64,000 bases of DNA from Flaveria trinervia (Eukaryota > Streptophyta > Magnoliopsida > Asterales > Asteraceae). Each line of letters opens with the position of its first letter. Position 1 is the first letter of the stretch. Of the stretch, positions 23,007 to 34,934 are shown piece by piece. Under the pieces are notes generated by a model. The model was not told the DNA's origin, ran no database searches, and worked only from the letters and a program-made list of their open reading frames with translations. Location: positions 60,559,376 through 60,623,375 of the forward strand of contig CM046442.1 of assembly GCA_025506515.1 (NCBI GenBank). The letters run 5' to 3'. A program made the translations under genes and the position numbers.

Positions 23007-24225
23007 TATCTCCACCTGGAACACCACAACACAATGGTGTGTCCGAGAGGAGAAATCGAACTCTATTAGATATGGTTCGATCAATGATGGCTAGAAGCTT
23101 ACTGCCTCTATCTTTGGGGTTTCGCTTTGCTCTCTGCGGCCCGTATTTTGAATATGGCCCAACCAAGAAAGTGGAAACGACGCCTTTTGAAATATGGCAT
23201 GGAAGAGTTCCATCATTGTCATATTTAAAGGTATGGGGTTGTGAGGCTTATGTTAAGACTTCCACCTCAAACAAGCTTGAAAGTCCTTCCACTAAGTGTA
23301 TATTCATTGGATATCCCAGAGATTCTATGGGATATTATTTCTATGATCCATTGGAACAAAAGGAGTTTGTTTCCAAGAAGGTTGAGTTCTTAGAAGCTAA
23401 GTTCCTTACGGAAGGAGCTAGCAGTAGAACTGTGGATCTGAGGAGGATCAAGAACCACAAACGATACATGTTTGGTTGACACTAGCACTCATCATGAGAA
23501 TGTTGAGAATGATCAAGTATTTGATCTATATAAACAAAACGTTTGTAGATCTGGTAGAACTAGTAATCCACTTGAAAGATATGGATTCTTCGTAGACGGA
23601 TGCTATGTGGTAGATTCCGATGAACCAACCACCTATCATGATGCAGTGTCCAATTTGGATTGTGACACATGGCTTGAAGCCATGAACGTTGAGATGCAAT
23701 CCATGTATGACAACCAAGTATGGGACTTGGTTGAACCACCTCTAACTCCATGATAAATGGATGTAAGTGGGTTTTCAAGAAGAAAACCGATATGCATGGA
23801 AACTTGGATACTTATAAAGCTAGACTTGTAGTAAAAGGTTTCACTCAAACTCAAGGGGTTGATTATGATGAGACTTTCTCACCAGTTGCAATGCTAAGTC
23901 TATTAGGATATTATTTGCCATAGCTGCTCATTATGATTATGAAATTTGGCAAATGGATGTCAAAACCGCTTTTCTAAATGGATATCTTGAGGAAGATGTC
24001 TATATGGTTCAGCCTGAAGGTTTTGTCAACTCAAAACATCCTAACAAAGTATGCAAGTTAAGGAAATCAATCTATGGATTGAAGCAAGCATCAAGAAGTT
24101 GGAATCACCATTTTGATGAAGAGATAACAAAATTTGGGTTCATCAAAAACACTAATGAATCATGTGTATATAAGAAGGCTAGTGGGAGCATCACCATTTC
24201 TTAGTATTGTATGTCGATGACATTC
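23007..24225 (+). pseudogene. pol: T2 pol part 1: integrase C-terminus and RT up to YVDD
   Basis: It opens mid-integrase with PPGTPQHNGVSERRNRTLLD, then KVWGCEAYVK and GYYFYDPLEQ. The RT part has TYHDAVSNLDCDTWLEAMN, VDYDETFSPVA, IWQMDVKTAFLNGYLEEDVYM and YGLKQASRSWNHHFD. The piece ends inside the catalytic motif at codons for YVDDI, where T3 is inserted. Single-base shifts lie near 23460, 23750 and 23900. Confidence 0.88.
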
Positions 24226-25142
24226 TGAAGGATTTGATCTGCCCAAGATACATACTAAATTGATGTGGCTAGTGTGATATGATCCAAGTCGGGTCATACC
24301 CAATAACAAGCAAAACAAACACCGATAAATAATTATTCGTTGATAAGATCAAACAAATATTTATAAGCACCAACATAGAAACCGGGTTTTCTAAAACATT
24401 GCTTTTGATGATGAACAACATTATATGGATAATTGTTCATGAGAAATTACTTGTTTCTATTATTTAAGTTGGTTAAATAATATTAAACAAAAGTGTATTA
24501 ATTTTATAAGATAAAAGGGTTTTAATCTTATAAAATCAATAGAGTGTAAGTGTGTTTTGGATAAAAAATTCAAAAATGAGAGGGACCCTCTTGTCCACAT
24601 TTCGGCCGCCCTTGGGGCTTGCAAGGCTCTTGATGTACATCTTGGTCCTTGCAAACTTTATTCATGACAACACTCTTCCAAGATTACACCTTCTCTCACA
24701 CACACATAGAAAGGAATTTCTCTCCAATCTCTCCATAGAACTCGGTTTTTGGGAGCAGAAAATAGAAGCATTTTCCAGCTCAAAACAAGTGTTGTTTTGG
24801 CTGAAAAATCGATCCTCAAGACTGTCTTTGAGGTTGGTGTTGCAAGACCTAGCAAGTGGTGTTTGGAGGAAGCTTGGGGTATCATCTCTTGAGGATTTCT
24901 ACTTTGAAGTCTTGACATTCAACATCATCTCCTAACCTCCATTCCACGTTTCTAAAGGTAGTATATATGGTTGATATATGTATGTTGTGATAGTGTGTTA
25001 TTCCATATAATAAGATCCTTGTTTTGGGTTTTGCTTTAACATAATGTATATGATACATTAACCCTTATTTGAACTGAAAATCCGCTGCGTTTTACATGTT
25101 AATAGTTAATATGTCTTTGATTAACATCTACAAAACCCAACA
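24226..25142 (+). repeat. T3 5' LTR (917 bp)
   Basis: Starts TGAAGGATTTGATCTGCCC and ends ACCCAACA before the primer site. Nearly identical to 31329-32236. The U5 motif TCCGCTGCG lies at 25081-25089. Confidence 0.93.
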
Positions 25143-25143
25143 A

Positions 25144-25159
25144 TGGCATCTAGAGCCGG
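25144..25159 (+). promoter_or_regulatory. T3 primer-binding site
   Basis: TGGCATCTAGAGCCGG, identical to the T1 site and one base from the T4 site TGGCATCAAGAGCCGG. Confidence 0.8.
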
Positions 25160-26589
25160 ATTATATGGATACATGCTTCCAACATGAAATTTTCGGGTCC
25201 TTTTTCTCTAAAAAGTGGGCTGGAAATTCTTTCATGGAAGTCCCTTTGTTTTCAAGATATACTTTATATGCATGTAAAGATCTTGAAAAATATAGATCAT
25301 CTGATGGTTTGTTTGTTTGGACATAAAACCACATGTTCTTGGTTTGTGTTGGCCAAAAACTTGGGTTAAAAGGGGCTGCCACATTATCATTTTGGACTTG
25401 TTTTGGATGTGTTCTAAGTGCACAAAGCCTAGCCATGACCTTGTGATTGATTATTTGTGATTGTGTTTCATTTGGATGTAATAAAGCATATGTAATTTAT
25501 TTATTTCATTTGGTATGTAATAAATAGATTAGCTTGTATCCTTTTTACTAGAAAAATGTATTAGGACCTTTTCTATGTAATAAGCTTTTGGGGGCTGTTT
25601 TGTAACACATAAAGGAAGCCTAAAGATGATGATGGAATCACAACACAAAAGGCATACTTGAAGCATTTGGATGCAAGTTCAAGTGGGAGTTCATCAACTC
25701 AACAATGTGTCATGTTTTACCTTTGGATTGACTCCTTAACACACTTGTTATGGCAAGCAAGTGTGTTCAAAATTATTGGCTTTGGTTGTGCACTTATTAT
25801 ATTATGTTTGCTTGTTTGTTTGGTTATCTTGGTTGTGTTTGTTTGGATTGAATATTGACAAACTAGTTTAACAACTATGGCGCATCAAGCATAAAAATGG
25901 TTCTTTATAATCATTAAATGGATTAATAAAATGAGTTTATTAAGGGTTAATGATTAATAAAAATGGGTTTTATTAAAAGGAACCTTAAAAATTGTTTTTC
26001 AAATAATACCATGCATTTGAATGCATACAAGTTGTATGGTATAAAAGGTTTTCTATAACTAAGTTTTAGAAACTTCAAAACCCTTTTTTAAAAAAACAAG
26101 TTTAACACCATCCTTTTAAACAACACTCAATTCACTTGTAACTTATTTATGGGATAAAGGTCACCTAACCATAAATGTAGAAACTTGAGAAGTTGAGGTG
26201 AAATTACTATATTTGGGGATAAAGGTCACCTAACCACTTATATTAGTGATACCACACGTGTCTAAGTAGGACGACTTGATTTGGAAATCATGCATTAGGA
26301 TCACCGAAGCATGACGTACAAACGGTGTTGATGGGATTAACATGCCAAACAAAACATAAGATGTTTAAAACGATCCCATAAAAACTAGAAATTGTAATGG
26401 GTTACAATTGTCAAAACGTTGACTACCTTGTTAATTTAAATAAAGGGATAAAGGTCACCTAACCGATATTTAAATGTAACGTTGGATTCTAGTTTTAATT
26501 ATTAATTGTCTATGAGACGTAAAAGGGTATTAATAATTAAAAATTGCTTAAACATCGAAATACTAAAATTGAACTTTGTAATATTGTAG
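25160..26589 (+). other. T3 5' untranslated leader (1.4 kb)
   Basis: There is no conserved ORF. Two conserved features are present: a hairpin at 25738-25767 and three copies of GGGATAAAGGTCACCTAACC at 26151-26170, 26216-26235 and 26445-26464. T1 and T4 leaders have the same features in the same order, which suggests packaging, translation or reverse-transcription signals; that role is inferred. Confidence 0.75.
25738..25767 (+). other. Conserved leader hairpin (T3)
   Basis: The arms AACACACTTG and CAAGTGTGTT are perfectly complementary around a 10-base loop. Relative to T1 and T4, one C-G pair is replaced by an A-T pair on both arms. Confidence 0.7.
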
Positions 26590-27721
26590 ATGGCTAACAA
26601 CAACAACGCTATCCCGACCGTCCATAACCTATCACTAAGAACGATCCTCGAAAAGGAACGTCTAAACCATGGGAACTTCATGGATTGGTATCGAAACTTG
26701 AGAATAGTTCTCAAGCAAGAAAAGAAGTCCTATGTGTTAGACGATCCCATTCCCGATCAACGATGAGAGTGACGTTGAGGCCTTTGCCGAGTGGGTCAAG
26801 TACACCGAGGACTCCGTGCAAGTCTCATGTCTCATGCTAGCGAGTATGATTCCCGACTTGCAAAAGGACTTTGAAAACCACAATGCCTTTGACATGATCA
26901 CCCAGTTGAAGGAAATGTTCCAACAACAATCAAGGGTAGAGCGCTTCGAAACGGTTCGAGCGCTCCATGCATGTCGGATGGACGAGACCCAATCGGTGTC
27001 ATCCTACGTTCTTAAGATGAAGAGCCACATTGATCGCCTCGAAAGGCTTAACTGTCGTGTGTCCAACGAGTTGGCAACGGATTTGATCCTCAACTCTCTA
27101 TCAAAGAAGTTTGATAGTTTTGTTATGAACTATAACATGAATGGTTGGGACAAGAGCATTGGTGAGCTTCATTCAATGCTAAAAACGGCCGAGGCGGGCA
27201 TGGGTAGAAAGGTTCTGCCGGTCCTTACGATCAATGAAGGAGGTAGTAGGAAGAGGCACCTCCCCAACCCTAAGGCAAGCGTTGCCAAAGGGAAGGGGCA
27301 CGTCAAGGAAAGGGAAAGGCAAAAATGGAACCCCCCAAACAAAAGAAAAGAAGCAAAAGGTTCTCAAGATGACCCTTGTTTTGAGTGTGGTGAGGTAGGC
27401 CATTGGAAACGCAATTGTCCGGTCTATCTCAAAGCGTTGAGGTCGAAGAGGGACGGGCAAACCTCAGGTACAATCTTTATGATACATGTTGAGCTAAATG
27501 TAATTTCTTCTAACACATGGGTATTAGATACCGGATGTGGAACTCATATTTGCAATTTGTTGCAGGGGTTCAAAAGAAGTAAGCATTATTCAAAAGGGGA
27601 AGTTAGTCTCTTCATGGGCAATGGTGCAAAGGTTCATGTGGAAGCCCAAGGAGACTATGTTTTGAAGCTTCCAAGTGGTTTGGAAGTTATTTTAAAGAAT
27701 ATTTGTATGCTCCTAGTTTGA
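26590..27721 (+). pseudogene. gag: T3 gag and protease
   Basis: The ATG at 26590 opens MANNNNAIPTVHNLSLRTIL. A short deletion near 26760 shifts the frame; it then stays open from 26816. The UBN2-type gag core includes SVSSYVLKMKSHIDRLERLN and LATDLILNSLSKKFDSFVMN. The zinc knuckle CFECGEVGHWKRNC is at 27377-27418. The protease follows with WVLDTGCGTHICN, catalytic DTG at 27527-27535. Another shift near 27700 leads into the next segment. Gag and protease share one frame with no stop between them, unlike the S-type elements. Confidence 0.9.
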
Positions 27722-28777
27722 CTAGGAACATCATTTCTGTTTCCCGTTTAAGACAATATGATTATGATTTCAAATTTGTTGACAATGATATTCATGTTAT
27801 TTTGAATCATGTGTTTTATTTTAAGGCTATTCCTTGTAATGGTATTTATGAATTGGTTCATGATAACACAACATATGATAGCTCAATGTACCAAGCAACC
27901 ACCAAAAGGCTCAAATTAGATTTGAGTGATTCCTATCTTTGGCATTGTCGCCTTGGACACATAAATAAGAATCGTATGCATAAACTTCAAAAGAATGGTC
28001 TTTTGAAAACCAATGAAAATGATTCATTCGATGTGTGCGAGTCTTGCTTACAAGGTAAAATGACAAAGGCCCCTTTTAGTGGGACTAATGAAAGGGTGAA
28101 AGATTTATTAGGGATCATACATTCGGATGTATGTGGACCTTTTAAACCAATGACTAGGAATGGTGAAAGATACTTCATTACCTTTACCGATGATTATAGT
28201 CGTTATGGGTATGTGTACTTGTTAAGACACAAACATGAATCTTTTGAAATGTTCAAAATATTCAATGAAGTTGAAAATCAACTGAACAAAACGGTCAAGG
28301 TTCTTCGCACAGATAGAGGAGGTGAATACCTAAGTAGTGAATTTCAAGAGTATCTTAGAAGTTGTGGATTGTCTCACAACTAACTCCACCTGGAACACCA
28401 CAACATAATGGTGTGTCTGAGAGGAGGAATCGAACTCTATTGGATATGGTTAGATCTATGATGGCTAGAAGTACACTACCTCTGTCATTTTGGGGTTTCG
28501 CGTTGCTCTCCGCGGCCCGTATTTTAAATATGGCCCCAACCAAGAAAGTGGAAAGGACACCTTTCGAAGTATGGCATGGAAGGGTTCCATCATTATCATA
28601 TTTGAAAGTTGGGGGTGTGAAGCTTATCCTAAGCAATACACTCAGAACAAACTGGAAGGGCGATCACGAAGTGTATCTTCATCGGATATCCTAGAGATTG
28701 TATTGGATATTATTTTATCCGACAGAGCAGAAAGTGTTTATTGCTCGAAAGGCAGAGTTCTTGGAAACTAAGTTTCT
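27703..28777 (+). pseudogene. pol: T3 integrase
   Basis: After LTRNIISVSRLRQ comes the zinc-binding region LWHCRLGHINKNRMHKLQ with CESCLQGKMTKAPFSGTNE. The catalytic core has HSDVCGPF and VLRTDRGGEYLS; the Glu-containing segment NGVSERRNRTLLD lies in another frame after a one-base loss near 28375. KVGGVKLI in place of KVWGCEAY shows further shifts near 28610 and 28700. Confidence 0.88.
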
Positions 28778-30565
28778 TTGGAAGAAACTAGCGGAAGAAC
28801 AGTGGAACTTGAAGAGGTTCATGATTCACAAAATACACAATTGGTTAATACTAGCAATCAACATGAGGATGTTGAGAATGATCATATGGATGATCAAAAT
28901 ACACAAAACGTTCGCAGATCTGGTAGAATTAGTGTTCCTCCTGAGAGATATGGATTTTTCATGGATGGATGCTATGTGGTAGATTCAGATGAACCAACCA
29001 CATACCAAGATGCAATATCAAAACCTGATTGTGACAAATGGCAAGAAGCCATGAACGTTGAGATGCAATCCATGTATGATAACCAAGTCTGGGAATTGGT
29101 TACACCACCTCTTAAGTCCAAGATAGTTGGGAGTAAGTGGGTTTTCAAGAAGAAAACCGATATGCATGGAAACTTGGATACCTATAAAGCTAGACTTGTA
29201 GCAAAAGGTTTCACTCAAACTCAAGGGGTTGATTATGATGAAACCTTTTCACCTGTGGCAATGCTAAAGTCTATTAGGATATTATTTGCCATAGCAGCAT
29301 ATTATGACTATGAGATATGGCAAATGGACGTCAAAACCGCTTTCCTTAATGGATATCTTGAGGAAGATGTCCATATGAAACAGCCTGAAGGTTTTGTCGA
29401 TCCAAAACATCCTGAAAAGGTATGCAAGTTAAAGAAGTCAATCTATGGATTGAAACAAGCATCAAGAAGCTGGAATCACCGTTTTGATGATGAAGTAAAG
29501 AAATTTGGCTTCATCAAAAACGCTGATGAAGCCTGTGTATATAAGAAAGCTAGTGGAGCACTATCACCTTCCTTGTATTATATGTTGATGACATTTTACT
29601 ATTTGGAAACGACATTCCACCTTGGATGTGTAAAAGCCTGGCTTGGAAGCTGTTTTTCCATTAAGATCTTGGTGAAGCCACTATATTTTGGTATAAAGAT
29701 CTATAGGGATAGATCAAGACGACTGATAGGTTTAAACCAAAGTGCATACATTGATAAGATCTTGAAAAGGTTCAAGATGGAGAATTCTAAGAAAGGTCTG
29801 GTACCTATTCAAAAGGGGACTATATTGAGCTCATCTCAATGCCCTAGTTCAAAGGTTGAACAAGAAAGAATGAGTGGAGTCCCATATGCGTCTGCTATAG
29901 GATCCATCATGTATGCAATGATATGTACTAGGCGGACGTGTCATATGCTCTAAGTATGACAAGCAGATATCAGCAGAATCCTGGTAATAGTCATTGGATG
30001 GCTGTTAAGAGTATTTTGAAATACCTTAGGAACACTAAGGATATGTTCTTAATATATGGATCTGGTGAGGAGGAGCTCGTGGTAAAGGGTTACACAGATG
30101 CAAGTTTCCAAACTGATCGAGATGATCTCGATCACAGTCGGGATATGTCTTCATTATGAATGGAGGAGCGGTCTCTTGGAAGAGCTCAAAGCAAGATGTA
30201 GTGGCATTATCTACAACAGAATCTGAATACATCGCCGCTTCACTGGCAGCTCAAGAAGCTGCGTGGCTTAGGAAGTTCATTGCTGATCTAGGGGTGTTGC
30301 TACCATTCAAGACCCCCTAGAGATCTTTTGTGACAACGAGGGCGCGATTGCTCAAATCAAGGAACCTCGTGCTCATCAAAAGACTTGGCACATTGAACGG
30401 AGATTCAACTACATTAGGGATGAAGTTGAAAAGGGAAAGATATGTATTCGCAAAGTTCACACCGATCAAAACATTGCGGATCCATTCACGAAGCTCCTAG
30501 ACAGGTCAAAGCATGAAAGTCATACTTGGGCCTTAGGACTTCGATATTCTAGTAATTGGACTTGA
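28778..30565 (+). pseudogene. pol: T3 reverse transcriptase and RNase H
   Basis: A long open stretch (28778-29953) covers DGCYVVDSDEPTTYQDAI, KWVFKKKTDMHGNLDTYKAR, VDYDETFSPVA and MDVKTAFLNGYLEEDVHM. YVDD is encoded at 29581-29592 but in a frame one base off, because an extra base lies just upstream. RNase H continues with GYTDASFQTDRDD, STTESEYIAASLAAQEAAW, FCDNEGAIAQIKEPRAHQK and HTDQNIADPFTKLL, ending at a TGA at 30563-30565. Remaining shifts are near 29640 and 30120. Confidence 0.9.
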
Positions 30566-31328
30566 TCATTTTGTATTTGGATATTGGAACTTATGTAATT
30601 TGACTTAATTATATGGTTATAATTTTCATTTGTTCTTCTATTTTAACATGTTTAAATCCGTGAATAAGTAAGTTATTCTAAAACGTCCGTAGTCGATCGT
30701 ACTTGTGGAACAACTATGAATGTAAGACTATAATGAACTTGGATTGGTTGATATTCACTAAGTATATAGAGCAAGACGTTGCTACCAAGGTTCATTGATA
30801 TCTATGGGATATGGATATTGGACTGACCCGCTCTCAATTATTTCTGCATGGAATCTTTGTGATTAGTCATAAGAGATATTGAGTAAAGGCGAATATCATT
30901 GTATCCTCATACCTGAGATACATATTGGGTCTTGATATTCACCAAGTATTGTACTTTAAGTTAGTTCTTTGCTGTTCTGAAATATTGGCAGTACATAAGG
31001 CTGAGTTCGGGTATAATATAAGGTGATTGTGAGATACGTATGTAGTCAAGATGGAATTTGTTCCTCTTATTCGTTAAGAGTTAGATGTCTAAGGCCTGTT
31101 AAAGTTAAATCAACGGAGAATGACTATTCTATGTCTCTAGGATTTAACATGACATCTGTAACAAAAGGATAAATGATTTATTCACCTAAATCATATTCAA
31201 GTAGGGTACTTGAAAGGGATGATGTTATTGAATGGCACTTAGTCATATACATTAGGAGTAGCAAACCGTTGCTAGGCGTTATTTGCTACTTGCATCAATT
31301 CTCTATGAATCTTGTGCAAGTGGGAGAT
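30566..31328 (+). other. T3 3' untranslated region and polypurine tract
   Basis: About 760 bp without an ORF, conserved in T2 (33210-33979) and T4 (61451-62222). It ends in the purine-rich AAGTGGGAGAT at 31318-31328, next to the 3' LTR. Confidence 0.75.
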
Positions 31329-32236
31329 TGAAGGATTTGATCTGCCCAAGATACATACTAAATTGATGTGGCTAGTGTGATATGATCCAAGTCGGGTCAT
31401 ACCCAATAACAAGCAAAACAAACACCGATAAATATTATTCGTTGATAAGATCAAACAAATATTTATAAGCACCAACATAGAAACCGGGTTTTCTAAAACA
31501 TTGCTTTTGATGATGAACAACATTATATGGATAATTGTTCATGAGAAATTACTTGTTTCTATTATTTAAGTTGGTTAAATAATATTAAACAAAAGTGTAT
31601 TAATTTTATAAGATAAAAGGGTTTTAATCTTATAAATCAATAGAGGGTAAGTGTGTTTTGGATAAAAAATCAAAATGAGAGGGACCCTCTTGTCCACATT
31701 TCGGCCGCCCTTGGGGCTTGCAAGGCTCTGATGTACATCTTGGTCCTTGCAAACTTTATTCATGACAACACTCTTCCAAGATTACACCTCTCTCCACACA
31801 CATAGAAAGGAATTTCTCTCCAATCTCTCCATAGAACTCGGTTTTTGGAGCAGAAAATAGAAGCATTTTCCAGCTCAAAACAAGTGTGTTTTTTTGGCTG
31901 AAAAATCGATCCTCAGACTGTCTTTGAGGTTGGTGTTGCAAGACCTAGCAAGTGGGTGTTTGGAGGAAGCTTGGGGTATCATCTCTTGAGGATTTCTACT
32001 TTGAAGTCTTGACATTCAACATCATCTCCTAACCTCCATTCCACGTTTCTAAAGGTAGTATATATGGTTGATATATGTATGTTGTGATAGTGTGTTATTC
32101 CATATAATAAGATCCTTGTTTTGGGTTTGGCTTTAACATAATGTATATGAACATTAACCCTTATTTGAACTGAAATCCGCTGCGTTTTACATGTTAATAG
32201 TTAATATGTCTTTGATTAACATCTACAAAACCCAAC
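31329..32236 (+). repeat. T3 3' LTR (908 bp)
   Basis: Copy of 24226-25142. Differences are mostly single-base gains or losses in short runs. It ends ACCCAAC, one A short of the 5' copy, before the CATTC duplication. Confidence 0.93.
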
Positions 32237-33209
32237 CATTCTACTATTTGGAATGACATTCCACCATGGAAGGTATAAAAGCCTGGCTTGGAAGTTGTTT
32301 CTCCATTAAGGATCTTGGTGAAGCCACCTATATTTTAGGAATAAAGATCTATAGGGATAGATCAAGGCGGTTGATAGGTTTGAATCAAAGTGCATACATT
32401 GATAAGATCTTGAAAAGGTTCAAGATGGAAAACTCCAAGAAAGGTACCGTACCTATTTAAAGAGGAACGATATTGTGTAAGACTCAACGTCCAAGCTCAA
32501 AGGATAAGCAAGACAAATGAAGGGAATCCCGTACGTCTGCCATAGGATCCATCATGTATACATGATATGCACTAGACCGGACATGTCATGCGCCTTGAGC
32601 ATGACAAGCCGATACCAACAAAATCCTGGAAGCAGTCATTGGATGGCTGTTAAGAACATACTTAAGTACCTAAGGTGGACTAAGATATGTTCCTAATCTA
32701 TGATCTAGTGAGGAGGAACTGGTAGTAAAGGTTACACGGATGCGAGTTTCCAAACTGATCGGGAGATGATTCACGATCACAATCGGGTACATTTTCATCT
32801 TGAATGGAGGAGCAATCTCTTGGAAAGCTCTAAGCAAGATGTGTGGCATTGTCAACTACAAAGTCAGGATACATTGCTGCTTCATTAGCAGCTCAGGAAG
32901 CTACATGGTTAAAAATGTTAAAGAATTCATTGCCAACCTAGGGTGGTCCCTTCCATTCAGGACCCCTTAGAAATTCTTTGTGATAACGAGGTGTCGATTG
33001 GTCAAATCAAGGAACCCCGTCACATCAGAAGACTAGGCATTCGAAGATTCAACTACATAAGGGATGAAGTTGAAAAGGGAAAGATATGTATTCGCAAAGT
33101 TCACACGGATCAAAACATTGCGGATCCACTCACGAAGCTTCTTGAAAAGGCAAAGCATGAAAGTCGTGCTTGTGCCATGGGACTTCAATATTCTAGTGAC
33201 TGGATTTGA
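32237..33209 (+). pseudogene. pol: T2 pol part 2: RT after YVDD and RNase H
   Basis: It resumes at ILLFG within the RT active-site motif cut by T3, then KIYRDRSRRLIGLNQSAYID and KILKRFKMENSKKGTVP. RNase H is badly broken by frameshifts; the C-terminus is legible as CIRKVHTDQNIADPLTKLLE and QYSSDWI before the TGA at 33207-33209. Confidence 0.85.
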
Positions 33210-33979
33210 TCTTTAATTTTGTATTGAGATATTGAAACCCTTATTACTTGAATGAATTATTCGGTTATAATGATTCAACTAATATTCCTATTTTGCATGT
33301 TTAAAATCCATGAGTAAAGTATTTACTCAGAATGTTCGTAGTTGTTCATGCTTGTGGGAACGAGCATAAAAGTAATGCTATTATGAACTTGGATTGGCAG
33401 ACATTCATATAGATGAATGTAGAGCAAAAGGTTGCTGCCAAAGTTCATAGATATTTGTGGGATGCAAATATTGGACTGACCTGCGTCTCAAATATTACTA
33501 CATGGAATCTTCCTGATTGATCATAAGTAATTTTGAGTAAGGCAAACATCATTTGGTATCCTCTAACCTGAGATACATATTGGGTCTTGATATTTACCGA
33601 ATATTATACTTTGACTTAGCTCTTCACTATTCTGAAACATGGCAGTACATAAGTCTGAGTTTAGGTATGATACAAGGTAAATGTAAGAGACGTGTGTTGT
33701 CAAGATGGAATTTGTCCCTCTTATTCGTTGAGAGTAAGATGTCTAAGGCCTGATAAAGTTAAATCAATGGGAATGATCACTCTGTGTCTCTAGGATTTAA
33801 CATGACATCTGCGATATAAATGATAGATGATTGATTCACCTAAAACATTTCAAGAATGGTACTTGAGGAGATGATGTTATTGAATGGCACTTAGTCATAC
33901 GTATTAAGGGTAGTAAACCGTTGTTAGGCGGTATTTACTGCTTGCATCATCTTCTATGAATCTTGTGCAAGTGGGAGAT
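33210..33979 (+). other. T2 3' untranslated region
   Basis: Equivalent to 30566-31328 in T3, with the purine tract AAGTGGGAGAT at 33969-33979. Nothing coding is seen. Confidence 0.7.
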
Positions 33980-34934
33980 TGTTGGACCTCATATGCCCAA
34001 GACACATACAAGATTGATGTGGTTAGTATGTTATGATCCAAGTCAGGTCATACCCAATAACAACCTATACAAACACCATAAATGTTTGTTTGTTGATGAG
34101 ATCATACAAATAAACATTAACACCAATTTAGAAAATGAGTTTTCTAAAACATTGCTTTGTGGTAGAACAACATTATATGGATAGTTTGTTCATGAGATAT
34201 TATTTGTTTCGTTATTTAAGTTGGTTAAATAATTACAAATAAAAGTGTGTTATAGTTATAAAAATAAAAGGGGTTTTAATTTTTTAAAATCTTATGGTTG
34301 AAAGAGTATTTTATAAAACATTCAAAAGGGAGGGAAACCCTTTTCTGTTGAATGTTTCGGCCGCCCGTAATGGGCCATTGGTAGCATGTGTTTTGCTTCT
34401 TGTTCTTTGCAAGACTTAACTCACATCATTACTCAACCATCAAAAACACTTTTTCTCTCACACACACAAAGAAAAGCTCCCAAAGAAACCACCAAATTCG
34501 TTCAAAAGAAAGGTTAGAAGGGCTGAAAAATCATTTTTATTAGCAGCTCCTTAAGTTCTTCTTGGCTGATTTGGATTGTTCAAAAGGGAGTACATCTTGG
34601 TGTTTTTCTACCTAACAAGATTAGGTGTTTGATAAGGCTTGTGGGTATACAACTAGAGGCTTTCCTTTTGAAGGCTACACTTCAAGAACATCATCTCTTT
34701 CATCTACAACATTTGCACTAGAAAGGTTGTTTTTCTTTGACACCCTATGGTTGTTTCGTGATGTTTGATAGCATATTTTTCACATACATTACGATCCTCA
34801 TTCTTGGGTTTTTGTTCATGGTTTAATATGGCAAAAATTTCAGATTATAAAGCATGTTTTAAACCTCTAATTGCGCTGTGTTTTCATAGTTTAAACGGTT
34901 AAACTAAGTGTTTTACTTGTGACAAAACCCATCA
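33980..34934 (+). repeat. T2 3' LTR (955 bp)
   Basis: Starts TGTTGGACCTCATATGCCC and ends ACCCATCA, bordering S4 pol. It is clearly diverged from the T3 and T4 LTRs but has the same layout. The U5 motif is degenerate here (TTGCGCTGTG near 34870). Confidence 0.9.

Larger units (their letters stand above)
24226..32236 (+). mobile_element. T3: near-complete Tnt1-94-like element with two LTRs
   Basis: The 8.0-kb element is flanked by a perfect 5-bp duplication CATTC (24221-24225 and 32237-32241). Removing it rejoins the T2 RT as YVDDILLFGNDIP. It has both LTRs, primer site, 1.4-kb leader, gag-protease-integrase-RT-RNase H, a 0.76-kb 3' region and a polypurine tract. The LTRs differ mainly by one-base indels, so it is among the youngest insertions. 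The last A of the 3' LTR appears lost. Confidence 0.95.
23007..34934 (+). mobile_element. T2: Tnt1-94-like copia element, 5' part outside window, split by T3
   Basis: Visible parts are the integrase C-terminus and RT start (23007-24225), then after T3 the rest of RT and RNase H (32237-33209), a 3' untranslated region and the 3' LTR ending at 34934. The 5' end was carried left of the window by the S3 insertion. T2 itself lies in the pol of S4; ATTTC (34935-34939) is the visible flank. Confidence 0.9.

Noticed and set aside
24552..24935. Candidate small gene overlapping the T3 5' LTR (also 25096-25326)
   Set aside because: Neither frame is preserved in the near-identical 3' LTR or in the T1 and T4 leaders, and no start context or domain is recognisable.
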